Below the pieces are notes generated by a model. That model was given only the letters and a program-made list of their open reading frames with translations. It did no database searches and was not told the origin of the DNA. Source: Mucilaginibacter cryoferens (lineage in GTDB: Bacteria; Bacteroidota; Bacteroidia; Sphingobacteriales; Sphingobacteriaceae). From it: a stretch of DNA of 64,000 nucleotides. The stretch is taken from assembly GCF_014205845.1 (NCBI RefSeq), contig NZ_JACHCR010000005.1:186001-250000 (forward strand), in the 5' to 3' direction. Positions 1 to 7,589 of this stretch are shown one piece after another. Within the stretch, counting starts at the first letter, position 1, and each line of letters starts with the position of its first letter. Made by a program: the position numbers and the translations under genes.

Positions 1-102
1 TTTAAGCTTGTTACCGAGGGCGGCTTCGCGTTCAATAGCCTTTTCTACCTCTTCCATAATAGGTGTTTGGATCACCTCACCGCTAAACTTTCTCCAGGTC
101 AT
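1..102 (-). CDS. N-terminal fragment of a YkuK-like (RNase H-like) protein
   Basis: The reverse strand opens an uninterrupted reading frame at an ATG ending at 102 and runs off the left edge after 34 codons. It begins MTWRKFSGEVIQTPIMEEVE and continues with an Ala/Glu-rich helix. The MTW.KF.G start followed by a helical segment resembles DUF458/YkuK-type RNase H-like proteins as I remember them, but the diagnostic GTDSQ motif would lie outside the window. The gene is therefore real but incomplete, and the family is a tentative guess. The AT-rich 5' side up to about 230 probably holds its promoter. Confidence 0.45.
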   Translation of the reverse strand, partial: MTWRKFSGEVIQTPIMEEVEKAIEREAALGNKLK

Positions 103-237
103 AAAAATTGATTTTAGTTAATTTTAGCCGACCCATTTTATAGGTCTATAAAAATAAGCGATAAGGTTTCATATAAACGTAAACTATGTGTGATTTATTT
201 GTTAACATTTAACTGAATATCAACAAGTAACGGAGGA

Positions 238-291
238 GATGTGCAGATGGGGTATTAGATGTGCAGATATGCGGATTTCAGATGTGCAGAT
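238..291. repeat. Three short direct copies of GATGTGCAGAT
   Basis: GATGTGCAGAT occurs at 238-248, 258-268 and 281-291, in the gap between the YkuK-like gene and plsC. The spacing is irregular (20 and 23 bases). No gene is apparent in 103-399 otherwise; the rest is AT-rich. The repeats resemble the short low-complexity repeats seen in other gaps of this window, and no function is evident. Confidence 0.6.
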
Positions 292-399
292 GATGCCCGA
301 ACAAGGATTGATGGGCTAAATGGCGAAAAGACTAATCAAATCCAGAAAATCTGATTAACAGACTTAGTAATTCCGGTTCAGAAAATAAAAAATCCGAAA

Positions 400-1131
400 T
401 CAAGATAGCGCTGCTTTAATCATATTTTCGGCTTCCAGCACCACCTCATCAACAGGCCTGCCGGCTGGCTCAATAGGGGCAAGCACCTCCCACTGCATAG
501 CGGTAAATGTATTTAAGGGGTACATACCGTATTGGATCATTTTCCAGGAATCTTTTATGGCGATGGGTACCAGCAAAGCATTCGGGCATTTCTTCAAAAT
601 AGTGGCTATACCGGCCGCCTGGAAGGTTTTTACAGTGCCATCCGTTGAGCGGGTGCCTTCGGGGAATATTACTACCGACCATTTATTTTCCTTCATTCGC
701 TGGCCAAGTTTCATAATTTCGGTAATGGATTGGCGCGGATCTTTACGATCGATATTGGCGCCGCCGCCATGTTTCAGGTTATAGGAGATGGATGGAATGC
801 CCTTGGTTAACTCAATTTTAGATATAAACTTAGCATGGTATTTACGCAGATACCAGATCAACGGTGGAATATCCAGCAGGCCCTGGTGATTGGCTAAAAA
901 AATGATAGACCTATCGGTAGGCAGGTTTTGTTTATTAATAAAGGTTACCGTATTGCCAAGCAGGTAAACCGTACTCACCAAACAGAAATTTAATACATCC
1001 ACCACTTTTTTATGGGCAGAATATCCCAGAAAACGAAAACTCGCCCACTGTATTGGCTGAAATATAACCAATACCAGCAAAAATGCTCCGGTAGCTATTG
1101 GTGTAAGAAAATAGCCTAAAAACTTTTTCAT
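400..1131 (-). CDS. plsC: 1-acyl-sn-glycerol-3-phosphate acyltransferase
   Basis: This 243-residue membrane-anchored acyltransferase should move an acyl chain to lysophosphatidic acid, giving phosphatidic acid at the inner membrane. The first ~60 residues hold hydrophobic segments (about 8-30 and 44-60). The catalytic NHxxxxD motif is NHQGLLD at 81-87, and the substrate-phosphate motif FPEGTRS lies at 156-162, as in the PlsC/LPLAT family. The length is normal. It is transcribed leftwards, 39 bases downstream of the NUDIX gene, so the two may share a transcript. It could equally be a lyso-ornithine-lipid or other LPLAT-type acyltransferase; the motifs do not separate these. Confidence 0.9.
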   Translation of the reverse strand: MKKFLGYFLTPIATGAFLLVLVIFQPIQWASFRFLGYSAHKKVVDVLNFCLVSTVYLLGNTVTFINKQNLPTDRSIIFLANHQGLLDIPPLIWYLRKYHAKFISKIELTKGIPSISYNLKHGGGANIDRKDPRQSITEIMKLGQRMKENKWSVVIFPEGTRSTDGTVKTFQAAGIATILKKCPNALLVPIAIKDSWKMIQYGMYPLNTFTAMQWEVLAPIEPAGRPVDEVVLEAENMIKAALS

Positions 1132-1170
1132 CGGGTGCCAAATTTAGGCATTTTTTGTAAACGAGTAGCG

Positions 1171-1731
1171 CTATAAAAGTTTTTCCGACAACAATAACTG
1201 CACTTTAAGTACAGCAGCAACCGTCATGGCATCGGTAATTTCGCCATTACAAACCATCTGGTACATTTGGGCGAAGGGGATTTTTTTGATGATAAGCTGC
1301 TCAGTATCTTCAGGCTCGGCCTCGTGTTGGGTAAGGCCACGAGCCACATAAATAATGCTCAATTCGTCGCTTACCGAGTTGCTGAGGTGCAGGCGTTGGA
1401 TCTCGGTCCACTGGCTGGCTTTGAGGCCGGCTTCTTCCAGGAGCTCACGTTTGGCAGATTCGAGGGGGTCGGTGCCTTCGGGGCCGCCGCCTTCGGGCAT
1501 TTCCCAGCTGTATTGATCGATGGTAAAACGGTACTGCCCTACCAGGTAAGTATTTAGCTCCTCATCCAAAGGTAAAACGCCTATGGCCAGGTTTTTATAG
1601 TGCACCTTGCCATAAATGCCTGGGTTACCGGATGGGTTAATCACCTGGTACTCCGTAAGGCCGATCCAGGGGTTATTGTATATACTTTTCTGGGAGGTTA
1701 TTTTCCAGGGGTTATCTTCGGGGTGATGCAT
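1171..1731 (-). CDS. NUDIX hydrolase, ADP-ribose pyrophosphatase-like
   Basis: A 186-residue NUDIX protein likely to hydrolyse a nucleoside diphosphate linked to another group, such as ADP-ribose or a nucleotide sugar. The NUDIX box lies at about 81-103: a GGG turn at 81-83, then RELLEEAGL at 95-103 with the metal-binding REXXEEXG core intact. The upstream position usually filled by the first conserved Glu of G-x5-E-x7-REUXEE is Thr here (EGTDPLESAKREL), a deviation from the strict consensus. The N-terminal ~45 residues have the mixed-strand look of the ADP-ribose pyrophosphatase subgroup. It lies immediately upstream of plsC on the same strand. Confidence 0.88.
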   Translation of the reverse strand: MHHPEDNPWKITSQKSIYNNPWIGLTEYQVINPSGNPGIYGKVHYKNLAIGVLPLDEELNTYLVGQYRFTIDQYSWEMPEGGGPEGTDPLESAKRELLEEAGLKASQWTEIQRLHLSNSVSDELSIIYVARGLTQHEAEPEDTEQLIIKKIPFAQMYQMVCNGEITDAMTVAAVLKVQLLLSEKLL

Positions 1732-1789
1732 GAGGGGAAAATTAGCATTTTTTGGAGAAAGGATAAAGGACTTTCGGACAAAAGACTTT

Positions 1790-1860
1790 CAGACTTACAA
1801 CACCTGCCAGGTGTTCGCTTTTAAGCGAGGGCGTTCGCTGTTCGGGGGCGAACATTTAAC
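1790..1860. repeat. Palindromic intergenic element
   Basis: AACACCTG-c-CAGGTGTT (1799-1815) is a 17-base palindrome with a one-base centre, preceded by AGACTTAC. It is followed by GTTCGC...GCGAAC arms around 1834-1854. The same AGACTTAC prefix opens another perfect palindrome at 53993-54025, so this looks like a member of a dispersed palindrome family and not a gene-specific operator. The remaining sequence up to 1980 is AT-rich and holds no gene. Confidence 0.5.
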
Positions 1861-1984
1861 AAATTGAAAATAAATACGTTAAGTGTTCGGATTTAAATAA
1901 AATAGCAGTTTTACTCACAAATCTGCAAAAAAATAATTAATTACTATAAAAACTATAGACATTATAGTAATTGAAAATATTTTC

Positions 1985-1992
1985 TATATTTG
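1985..1992 (+). promoter_or_regulatory. Bacteroidota -7 promoter element upstream of the Cys-rich leader
   Basis: TATATTTG at 1985-1992 matches the Bacteroidetes -7 consensus TAnnTTTG exactly. A clean -33 TTTG is not visible at ideal spacing; a TTG at 1971 is too close. If the element is used, transcription would begin near 1998-2000, leaving only about a dozen bases before the leader ATG at 2011. Confidence 0.5.
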
Positions 1993-2010
1993 CGCTGATA
2001 AACAACCGTA

Positions 2011-2097
2011 ATGAAGACAATTACAAATCTCCATTTCTTAGCCACAGTACATACCTCATTGAGTGATATGCAAATGTGTTGTACCTGTTGTTGCTGA
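2011..2097 (+). CDS. Cysteine-rich leader peptide (28 aa), candidate attenuator
   Basis: A short frame starts with ATG at 2011 and stops with TGA at 2095-2097. It encodes 28 residues beginning MKTITNLHFLATVHTS and ending MCCTCCC, so five of the last six codons are Cys (TGT TGT ACC TGT TGT TGC). It sits about 20 bases after a good -7 element and about 260 bases before susC, with inverted repeats in between. Known relatives in logic are amino-acid leader peptides and the poly-cysteine upstream ORFs of mycobacteria, where ribosome stalling reports low cysteinyl-tRNA. By analogy it may couple cysteine supply to the downstream operon. There is no strong ribosome-binding site, which is usual in this phylum. 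The frame is short and its function is inferred. Confidence 0.6.
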   Translation: MKTITNLHFLATVHTSLSDMQMCCTCCC

Positions 2098-2134
2098 TCC
2101 GGCCCTCCCCTGCTAATACTTCTATTGATCATCA

Positions 2135-2181
2135 AGACTGCAAATTATACCCTGGAAAACGCAGGATAATAGTAACAGTCT
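2135..2181 (+). promoter_or_regulatory. Hairpin in the susC 5' untranslated region
   Basis: A three-segment stem can form: AGACTG (2135-2140) with CAGTCT (2176-2181), ATTAT (2144-2148) with ATAAT (2166-2170), and CCTG (2151-2154) with CAGG (2162-2165), closing a 7-base loop. It begins 37 bases after the leader stop codon. No U-run follows, so it is not a classical intrinsic terminator. Confidence 0.4.
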
Positions 2182-2251
2182 GCAAATAAAAAGCAAGAAA
2201 TTACAATGAATATTTAAGAATTACCAACAATAAAACCAGCAAGGAAGCTTT

Positions 2252-2299
2252 GCCGGTAATCAGGATCAGGAACCGGCCGTAACGCCAATCACTACCGGC
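2252..2299 (+). promoter_or_regulatory. Mutually exclusive stems before susC
   Basis: GCCGGTA at 2252-2258 can pair either with ACCGGC at 2272-2277 (6 bp) or with TACCGGC at 2293-2299 (7 bp). The two pairings exclude each other, the arrangement expected of an attenuator or a translational switch. The second stem ends about 58 bases before the susC ATG. A typical U-tract is missing, so transcription termination here is unproven. Confidence 0.35.
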
Positions 2300-2356
2300 C
2301 CTCATCCCATCGCTTTACTAACAACTAACGCTATTTAACATAAAACCACCAAATGT

Positions 2357-5300
2357 ATGGAAATATATATCCATGAAAAAAGTATACCCTTTAAGTTTCT
2401 ATTTGTACTCTTTTTATCCGTTGTAACACTTTCGGCCTCGGCCCAAACAGAACCGCCGCCCACCATCAACTCGCACCTGGAGGGTAAGGTTATCGATTCG
2501 CTTACCAAACAGCCTATAGCAGGCGCCATTATCAAAATCCTCGGAACCACCCACGCCGTAGCTGCCGCTCAAAACGGAAGTTTCTCTTTTATTACGGGTC
2601 AAAAATTCCCCTATACTTTAATTATCAGCTTTATTGGCTACAGAACCAAAGAGGTTGTTGCCAATGGCAGCCCCATTACCATTCAACTTGCCGAAAGTGT
2701 AAGCCAGCTGAACGACGTGGTAGTTGTAGGTTACGGCACGCAAAAAAAGAGCGATATCACCGGCTCTATTGCCTCGGTACCAAAAAACATCCTTAATCAG
2801 CCAGCCGCCGGTTTTGATAATTTGCTGCAAGGCTCGGTATCAGGCGTGGCGGTAACCCAAAACTCGGGCCAGCCGGGTAGTACGGCCACCATCAGGATAC
2901 GTGGGGGCAACTCCATTTCTTTTGGTAACTCGCCTTTATATGTAATAGATGGCTTTATTGTATACAACAATAACGATAATGCCAACATCGGCTCCATAGG
3001 TACCAGCGTAAACGCGCTATCAACCATCAACCCCAGCGATATCGAATCTATAGAGGTATTAAAAGATGCTTCGGCTACCGCTATTTATGGTTCGCACGGG
3101 GCCAATGGTGTGGTTATTATTACCACCAAACGCGGCAAAAAAGGCACCAATAATGTAAGCTTCAACACTTACTACGGTACGCAGCGGGTTGCTAAAAAGC
3201 TCGATCTGTTAAACGCCGGTCAATGGGCTTCGCTGGTAAACGATATTAATACCAGCGATGGTGTTGCCAAAACTTTTACCAACGCGCAGATAACAGCTTT
3301 GGGCAGCGGGTCCGACTGGCAAAGCTCGGCCCTGCGCAGCGCACCGGTACTCAACGATGAGCTGTCTGTATCAGGTGGCGACGAAAAATCGAGGTACCTT
3401 ATCTCGGGTAATTACTTTAACCAAAAGGGTACCATATTAAACACCGGCTTTAAAAGGTACTCGGCCCGGGCCAATTACGAACGTAACGTATCAGAAAAAT
3501 TCAAGATCTCTACCAACATCTTCGGCAGCCAGTCTATCGAAAACAAGCTTGCGGGCAGCTCTTACAACAGTATTAATTTCAGCAACGCTTTTGCCAGCCT
3601 GATATTAACATCGCCGGTTGCGCCTATTAAAAACGCAGATGGCAGTTATAATATATCCAACCCATACAATGCATCTACAACCAATCCACTACAGGATATA
3701 ACCGCCACAACCAATACCACTACGCTCACCCGCATACTGGGTAATGTTGCCGGCGAATACAAGCTGCTGAACGACCTTACCTTAAAAGTAACTGCCGGTA
3801 TTGATCTCTTAAACGCATCGCAGCAATACTACGCGCCATCGTTCACCGGTTCGCCGGCGGGCAGCTCAACAGGCTATGCAGCCAGTGGCTACGCGTCAAT
3901 AGGCTCGGGCCATACGCTAAGCTGGTTAAATGAAAACACCCTTAATTACGATCATGCTTTTAACAAAACCCACTTTTTAACTGTACTGGCAGGCTATACC
4001 ACCCAGTACACCAAAGATGACGCGGTTGTAGCTTCGGCACAAAAATTCCCTAATGATCTTACCTCGTTCGATAACCTATCGTACGCCGGTGTATCCAACC
4101 TTCCCACATCGTCGGCACATAATTCGGCTTTAAACTCGTACCTGGCAAGGGTAAACTACTCTTATCAGCATAAATATAACTTAACGGTATCCGGTCGTGC
4201 AGATGGTTCTTCAAAACTAGGGGCCAACAATAAATGGGGTTATTTCCCATCCGCGGGCCTTTCATGGAACACCAACCGCGAAGATTTTTTTAAACCACTA
4301 AGCAACACCATCAGCAATTTAAAACTGAGGTTAAGCGCGGGGCAAACCGGTAACTCGGAGGTACCTCCTTACAGCTCGCTAGCGGCCCTGTCGCCAACAA
4401 ACTATTATTTTGGCAGCAAGCTGGTAACCGGTATTTCGCCGGTACAGATAGCCAACCCTAATCTGAAATGGGAGACTACCACCCAATACGATGGCGGCCT
4501 TGATATAGGCTTGTTTAATGATCGCGTAAACCTGGTATTTGATGCCTATTACAAAAAAACAAGCGATTTACTGTTGTACGTACCGCTACCCCTTTATACC
4601 GGCTATGCCAGCGCGCTCGAGAATGTAGGCAGTGTATCTAATAAAGGTATTGAGCTGGCTTTAAATACCGATAACATTAAAGGCGAAACTTTTAGCTGGA
4701 AAACCAACATTGTATTTGCCCTTAACCGCAACAAGGTATTAAACCTTGGCCAGGGTATTCAAAGCTATTTCCCGGTAGCGGCCACGGGGCAGCTATCGCC
4801 GGTAATTGTAAAGGTAGGTTTGCCGGTAGGTACTTTTTGGGGATATAATACCAATGGCTTGCTTACCGCCGATGATTTGGCCAAAGGCGTACCTACTTTA
4901 GCCGGTGTACCGCAAAAAGTGGGCGATACCAAATATGTAGATACCAACCACGATGGTGTAATAACCACTGCCGATAAGCATAGCCTTGGCAGCGCGCAAC
5001 CCAAGTTTACGGGCAGCATTACCAATACATTTACGTATGGCAGGTTTGATCTTTCGGTATTTTTCCAGGGATCGTACGGCAGCAAAAATTTTAACCTGCT
5101 ACAGCAAACCCTGGAGCGGCCAACCCTTAGCAATAACGCATCGGCCACGTTGCTAAACCGTTGGACACCGGATAACACCACCGGTACTGTAGCCCGGGCA
5201 ACCAACTCGCCGGTGCCGCAGGTTACCGACAGGTACATCGAAAACGGCTCGTACCTGAAGCTTAAAAATGCTTCGTTGGGTTACAGCTTCTCTGGTGGGG

Positions 5301-5491
5301 CACTTTCAAAAATTCATGCCAAAAACCTGCGGGTTTATCTATCGGCCCAAAACCTGGTAACCATCACCAAATACAAAGGCCTCGATCCTGAAGTAAGCTT
5401 TTACGATAACGACAACACCAAACAAGGCATCGACTACGGTACCTATCCATCGGTACGCACCTTTTTGGCCGGCTTAGCGGTTACTTTTTAA
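2357..5491 (+). CDS. SusC/RagA family TonB-dependent outer-membrane transporter
   Basis: A 1044-residue TonB-linked outer-membrane porin. A signal peptide ends near SASAQ (residues 26-30). A carboxypeptidase-regulatory-like beta-sandwich follows (about 42-112), then the family signature LNDVVVVGYGTQKKSDITGS (118-137), the plug, and a C-terminal 22-strand barrel ending in an aromatic-rich strand (LAGLAVTF). With the SusD protein 12 bases downstream it should bind and import a large nutrient across the outer membrane. No glycosidase is adjacent, so the substrate need not be a glycan; a Cys-rich leader upstream suggests a sulfur-related ligand. An ATG at 2373 is in another frame and gives no secreted product, which supports the start at 2357. 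Confidence 0.95.
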   Translation: MEIYIHEKSIPFKFLFVLFLSVVTLSASAQTEPPPTINSHLEGKVIDSLTKQPIAGAIIKILGTTHAVAAAQNGSFSFITGQKFPYTLIISFIGYRTKEVVANGSPITIQLAESVSQLNDVVVVGYGTQKKSDITGSIASVPKNILNQPAAGFDNLLQGSVSGVAVTQNSGQPGSTATIRIRGGNSISFGNSPLYVIDGFIVYNNNDNANIGSIGTSVNALSTINPSDIESIEVLKDASATAIYGSHGANGVVIITTKRGKKGTNNVSFNTYYGTQRVAKKLDLLNAGQWASLVNDINTSDGVAKTFTNAQITALGSGSDWQSSALRSAPVLNDELSVSGGDEKSRYLISGNYFNQKGTILNTGFKRYSARANYERNVSEKFKISTNIFGSQSIENKLAGSSYNSINFSNAFASLILTSPVAPIKNADGSYNISNPYNASTTNPLQDITATTNTTTLTRILGNVAGEYKLLNDLTLKVTAGIDLLNASQQYYAPSFTGSPAGSSTGYAASGYASIGSGHTLSWLNENTLNYDHAFNKTHFLTVLAGYTTQYTKDDAVVASAQKFPNDLTSFDNLSYAGVSNLPTSSAHNSALNSYLARVNYSYQHKYNLTVSGRADGSSKLGANNKWGYFPSAGLSWNTNREDFFKPLSNTISNLKLRLSAGQTGNSEVPPYSSLAALSPTNYYFGSKLVTGISPVQIANPNLKWETTTQYDGGLDIGLFNDRVNLVFDAYYKKTSDLLLYVPLPLYTGYASALENVGSVSNKGIELALNTDNIKGETFSWKTNIVFALNRNKVLNLGQGIQSYFPVAATGQLSPVIVKVGLPVGTFWGYNTNGLLTADDLAKGVPTLAGVPQKVGDTKYVDTNHDGVITTADKHSLGSAQPKFTGSITNTFTYGRFDLSVFFQGSYGSKNFNLLQQTLERPTLSNNASATLLNRWTPDNTTGTVARATNSPVPQVTDRYIENGSYLKLKNASLGYSFSGGALSKIHAKNLRVYLSAQNLVTITKYKGLDPEVSFYDNDNTKQGIDYGTYPSVRTFLAGLAVTF

Positions 5492-5502
5492 TACATATCA
5501 TC

Positions 5503-6978
5503 ATGAAAAAAATAGCTATATATATAATTCTTGCATCGGCAACAGTGACCATTGCCCTATCGGGATGCAATAAACTAAATGAGAACCCAACCTCGGTAAT
5601 TGTTACTACCCAGTTTTTTAAAACGGCATCAGATGCTACATCGGCAGTAAATGCCATTTACGGCACCCTTAACAGCGACCCTGCCGGCGATTTCCCGCTT
5701 TACGGCCGCCAGCTTAATTTACTGGTAGAAAACGCCAGCGATAACCAGGTATACAGCCCAAGCAATACCAACCCCGATGTACGGGCCCTGGGCACCGCAA
5801 CCTATATATCATCCAACAGCCGGGTACAAAAGGTGTGGCAGCAAATATATTATGGTATTAACCGCGCCAACATCGCTATTGATAATATCCCCAACATATC
5901 AATAGATACCGCGCTGCGTGCCCGTTTAATAAGAGAATCGAAATTTATACGCGGCTTGCTGTATTTTAACCTGGTACGCCTTTGGGGCGATGTGCCATTG
6001 GTTTTACACAACCCCGAAAGCCTTGACCTGAGCAAGCTTTTTGTAAAACGTACCGCTGCCGAAGATGTTTACACGCAAATAATAAGCGACCTTACCGACG
6101 CTACCAACCTGCCCAAATCATTTACCGGTACCGACCTTGGCCGTGCAACAGGTGGAGCCGCACACACTTTACTGGCCAAAGTATACTTAACCCGTAAAGA
6201 TTACAGCAAAGCTTTAACAGAGTTAAATACGGTAATTAACGGCGGCTACGGCTATGCCCTGTTTACCAATTATAAAGATGTTTTTCAGAAAGCTACCAAA
6301 AACGGTGTGGAGCATATTTTTTCGGTTCAGTTTGAGACCAACCTTGGCGAGCTGAACAGCGCTCAGAATTTAAGCCAAAGCTTCACCTCTTTTAATACAG
6401 GTACATTCCCTATTGATATTCCGGCAGATAGCAGCGTATCAAAATTATTTGCCAAAACAGATACCCGCAGGGCAGTAACTTTTTACGATTCTGTTTACAA
6501 CGCCGCAACCGGTAAATACGTGGTGTTTAAAAATGCCTATACGCCGTACTTTAACAAGTTTGTTGATTACAGCCTTTCGCCATTAACCATACAATCACAA
6601 AGCGCTGTAAATTACCCGGTTTTGCGCTACGCGGATGTACTGCTGATGTATGCCGAGGTAGTGAACGAATTAAGCGGCCCAACCGGCGACGCCTATGTAG
6701 CCATTAACAAGGTACGCACCCGGGCAAACGTAGCCAATCTTACAACAGGGTTAACCCAACAGGCTTTTCGCGATTCGGTTTTCCTGGAACGCAGAAAAGA
6801 ATTGATGCAAGAAGGGCACCGCTGGTTCGACCTGGTAAGGCAGGGAGGCACCACCCTGGTAGATGCATTACATAAAATACCGCAAAAAACGGGGGTAGAT
6901 ACCAAATACAACCTATTCCCGATACCACAGGTAGAGGTACTGCTTAATAACCAGCTTACACAAAACCCGGGGTATTAG
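5503..6978 (+). CDS. SusD/RagB family nutrient-binding lipoprotein
   Basis: A 491-residue surface lipoprotein that forms the lid of the SusC channel. The lipobox LSGC puts the acylated Cys at residue 22. TPR-like helical repeats with RESKFIRGLLYFNLVRLWGD (near 145-165) and the C-terminal ERRKELMQEGHRWFDLVRQG region are standard RagB/SusD features, and it ends in LLNNQLTQNPGY as full-length members do. It starts 11 bases after the susC stop, so the two are co-translated from one transcript. The ligand cannot be read from sequence. Confidence 0.95.
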   Translation: MKKIAIYIILASATVTIALSGCNKLNENPTSVIVTTQFFKTASDATSAVNAIYGTLNSDPAGDFPLYGRQLNLLVENASDNQVYSPSNTNPDVRALGTATYISSNSRVQKVWQQIYYGINRANIAIDNIPNISIDTALRARLIRESKFIRGLLYFNLVRLWGDVPLVLHNPESLDLSKLFVKRTAAEDVYTQIISDLTDATNLPKSFTGTDLGRATGGAAHTLLAKVYLTRKDYSKALTELNTVINGGYGYALFTNYKDVFQKATKNGVEHIFSVQFETNLGELNSAQNLSQSFTSFNTGTFPIDIPADSSVSKLFAKTDTRRAVTFYDSVYNAATGKYVVFKNAYTPYFNKFVDYSLSPLTIQSQSAVNYPVLRYADVLLMYAEVVNELSGPTGDAYVAINKVRTRANVANLTTGLTQQAFRDSVFLERRKELMQEGHRWFDLVRQGGTTLVDALHKIPQKTGVDTKYNLFPIPQVEVLLNNQLTQNPGY

Positions 6979-7038
6979 CCTCACCTAAACAGCGTAGCTA
7001 TCATGAGCACAAAAACAAAAAATAAAATAGCAAATAAT

Positions 7039-7197
7039 CCTCTCCCAAGGAGAGGACTTAAAAACCAAGTAGATTAAGAACGCTCTATAACGAATGAACC
7101 TTTAAAAACCAAGCAAATCAAAAAACCTCTTCAAAAGAGAGGCATTTAAAACCAAGCCGATCAAGAACCCTCTCCTTTGGAGAGGGCAGGGTGAGGC
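7039..7197. repeat. Three CCCTCTCC/GGAGAGGG palindromes
   Basis: Three hairpin-forming copies lie in the 237-base gap after susD: CCTCTCC-caa-GGAGAGG (7039-7055), a degenerate copy at 7126-7142, and CCCTCTCC-ttt-GGAGAGGG (7168-7186) followed by cagggtgaggct. Similar units occur near 29640-29735, 32083-32176, 11720 and 51787-51949. They resemble REP-type intergenic elements. Here they split the operon and could stabilise the susCD message or reduce read-through. Confidence 0.65.
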
Positions 7198-7215
7198 TAA
7201 AACTCTTTACATATT

Positions 7216-7383
7216 ATGACACTATCAGATGTAACAATTTTAGGAAAAAAGATACTGGTTGGCATCATTGTCACGCTGGTACCCTTCATCATTATTTTTG
7301 GCGGCTTGTATTTAACCCAGCGATTGCTGAGCAATCCGCCCGCCGAAAAGCAAGTAACCGTTAAACCAACAAAAACGCAATAA
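7216..7383 (+). CDS. Small single-pass membrane protein (55 aa)
   Basis: The ATG at 7216 opens a 55-codon frame, MTLSDVTILGKKILVGIIVT..., with one hydrophobic helix (about residues 13-33) and a polar Lys/Thr-rich C-terminus ending KPTKTQ. The stop overlaps the start region of the next gene by spacing only (2 bases between them). The next protein also has one helix and a similar PVKTQQTK tail, so the pair may be a duplicated small subunit. I do not recognise a family. Its place between susD and a di-iron hydroxylase suggests an accessory or anchoring subunit. Confidence 0.6.
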   Translation: MTLSDVTILGKKILVGIIVTLVPFIIIFGGLYLTQRLLSNPPAEKQVTVKPTKTQ

Positions 7384-7385
7384 TC

Positions 7386-7589
7386 ATGAAAATGGAACAA
7401 GCCACCCGGCAGCGGATAACCAAGAATGTTATCTTAAGCTTATTCATTTACATACTGCCCATAGCAGCCATGTTTATCACTTTTACCATCACAGGCCAGC
7501 GGCCGTGGTTAAAAAAGCAACCGGTAAAAACGCAACAAACAAAATCTGTAAACACTAAAAATAACGATGGCAATGGAAGCAACGATTAA
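7386..7589 (+). CDS. Small single-pass membrane protein (67 aa)
   Basis: Sixty-seven residues with one hydrophobic segment (about 13-36, VILSLFIYILPIAAMFITFT) followed by GQRPWLKKQ and a polar tail. It starts 2 bases after the 55-residue protein and its last 23 bases overlap the start of the sterol desaturase gene, so translation of the three is probably coupled. The helix-plus-Lys/Thr-tail layout matches its upstream neighbour. The family is not recognised. A membrane subunit of the hydroxylase is the simplest reading, but only context supports it. Confidence 0.65.
   Translation: MKMEQATRQRITKNVILSLFIYILPIAAMFITFTITGQRPWLKKQPVKTQQTKSVNTKNNDGNGSND

Noticed and set aside
2098..2356. Intrinsic terminator in the leader
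   Set aside because: Stems are visible but no T-run follows either of them, so I only call competing structures.
2373..2420. Alternative susC start at the ATGAAAAAAG near 2373
   Set aside because: It is in another frame and does not lead into the SusC sequence; the 2357 start gives the signal peptide.
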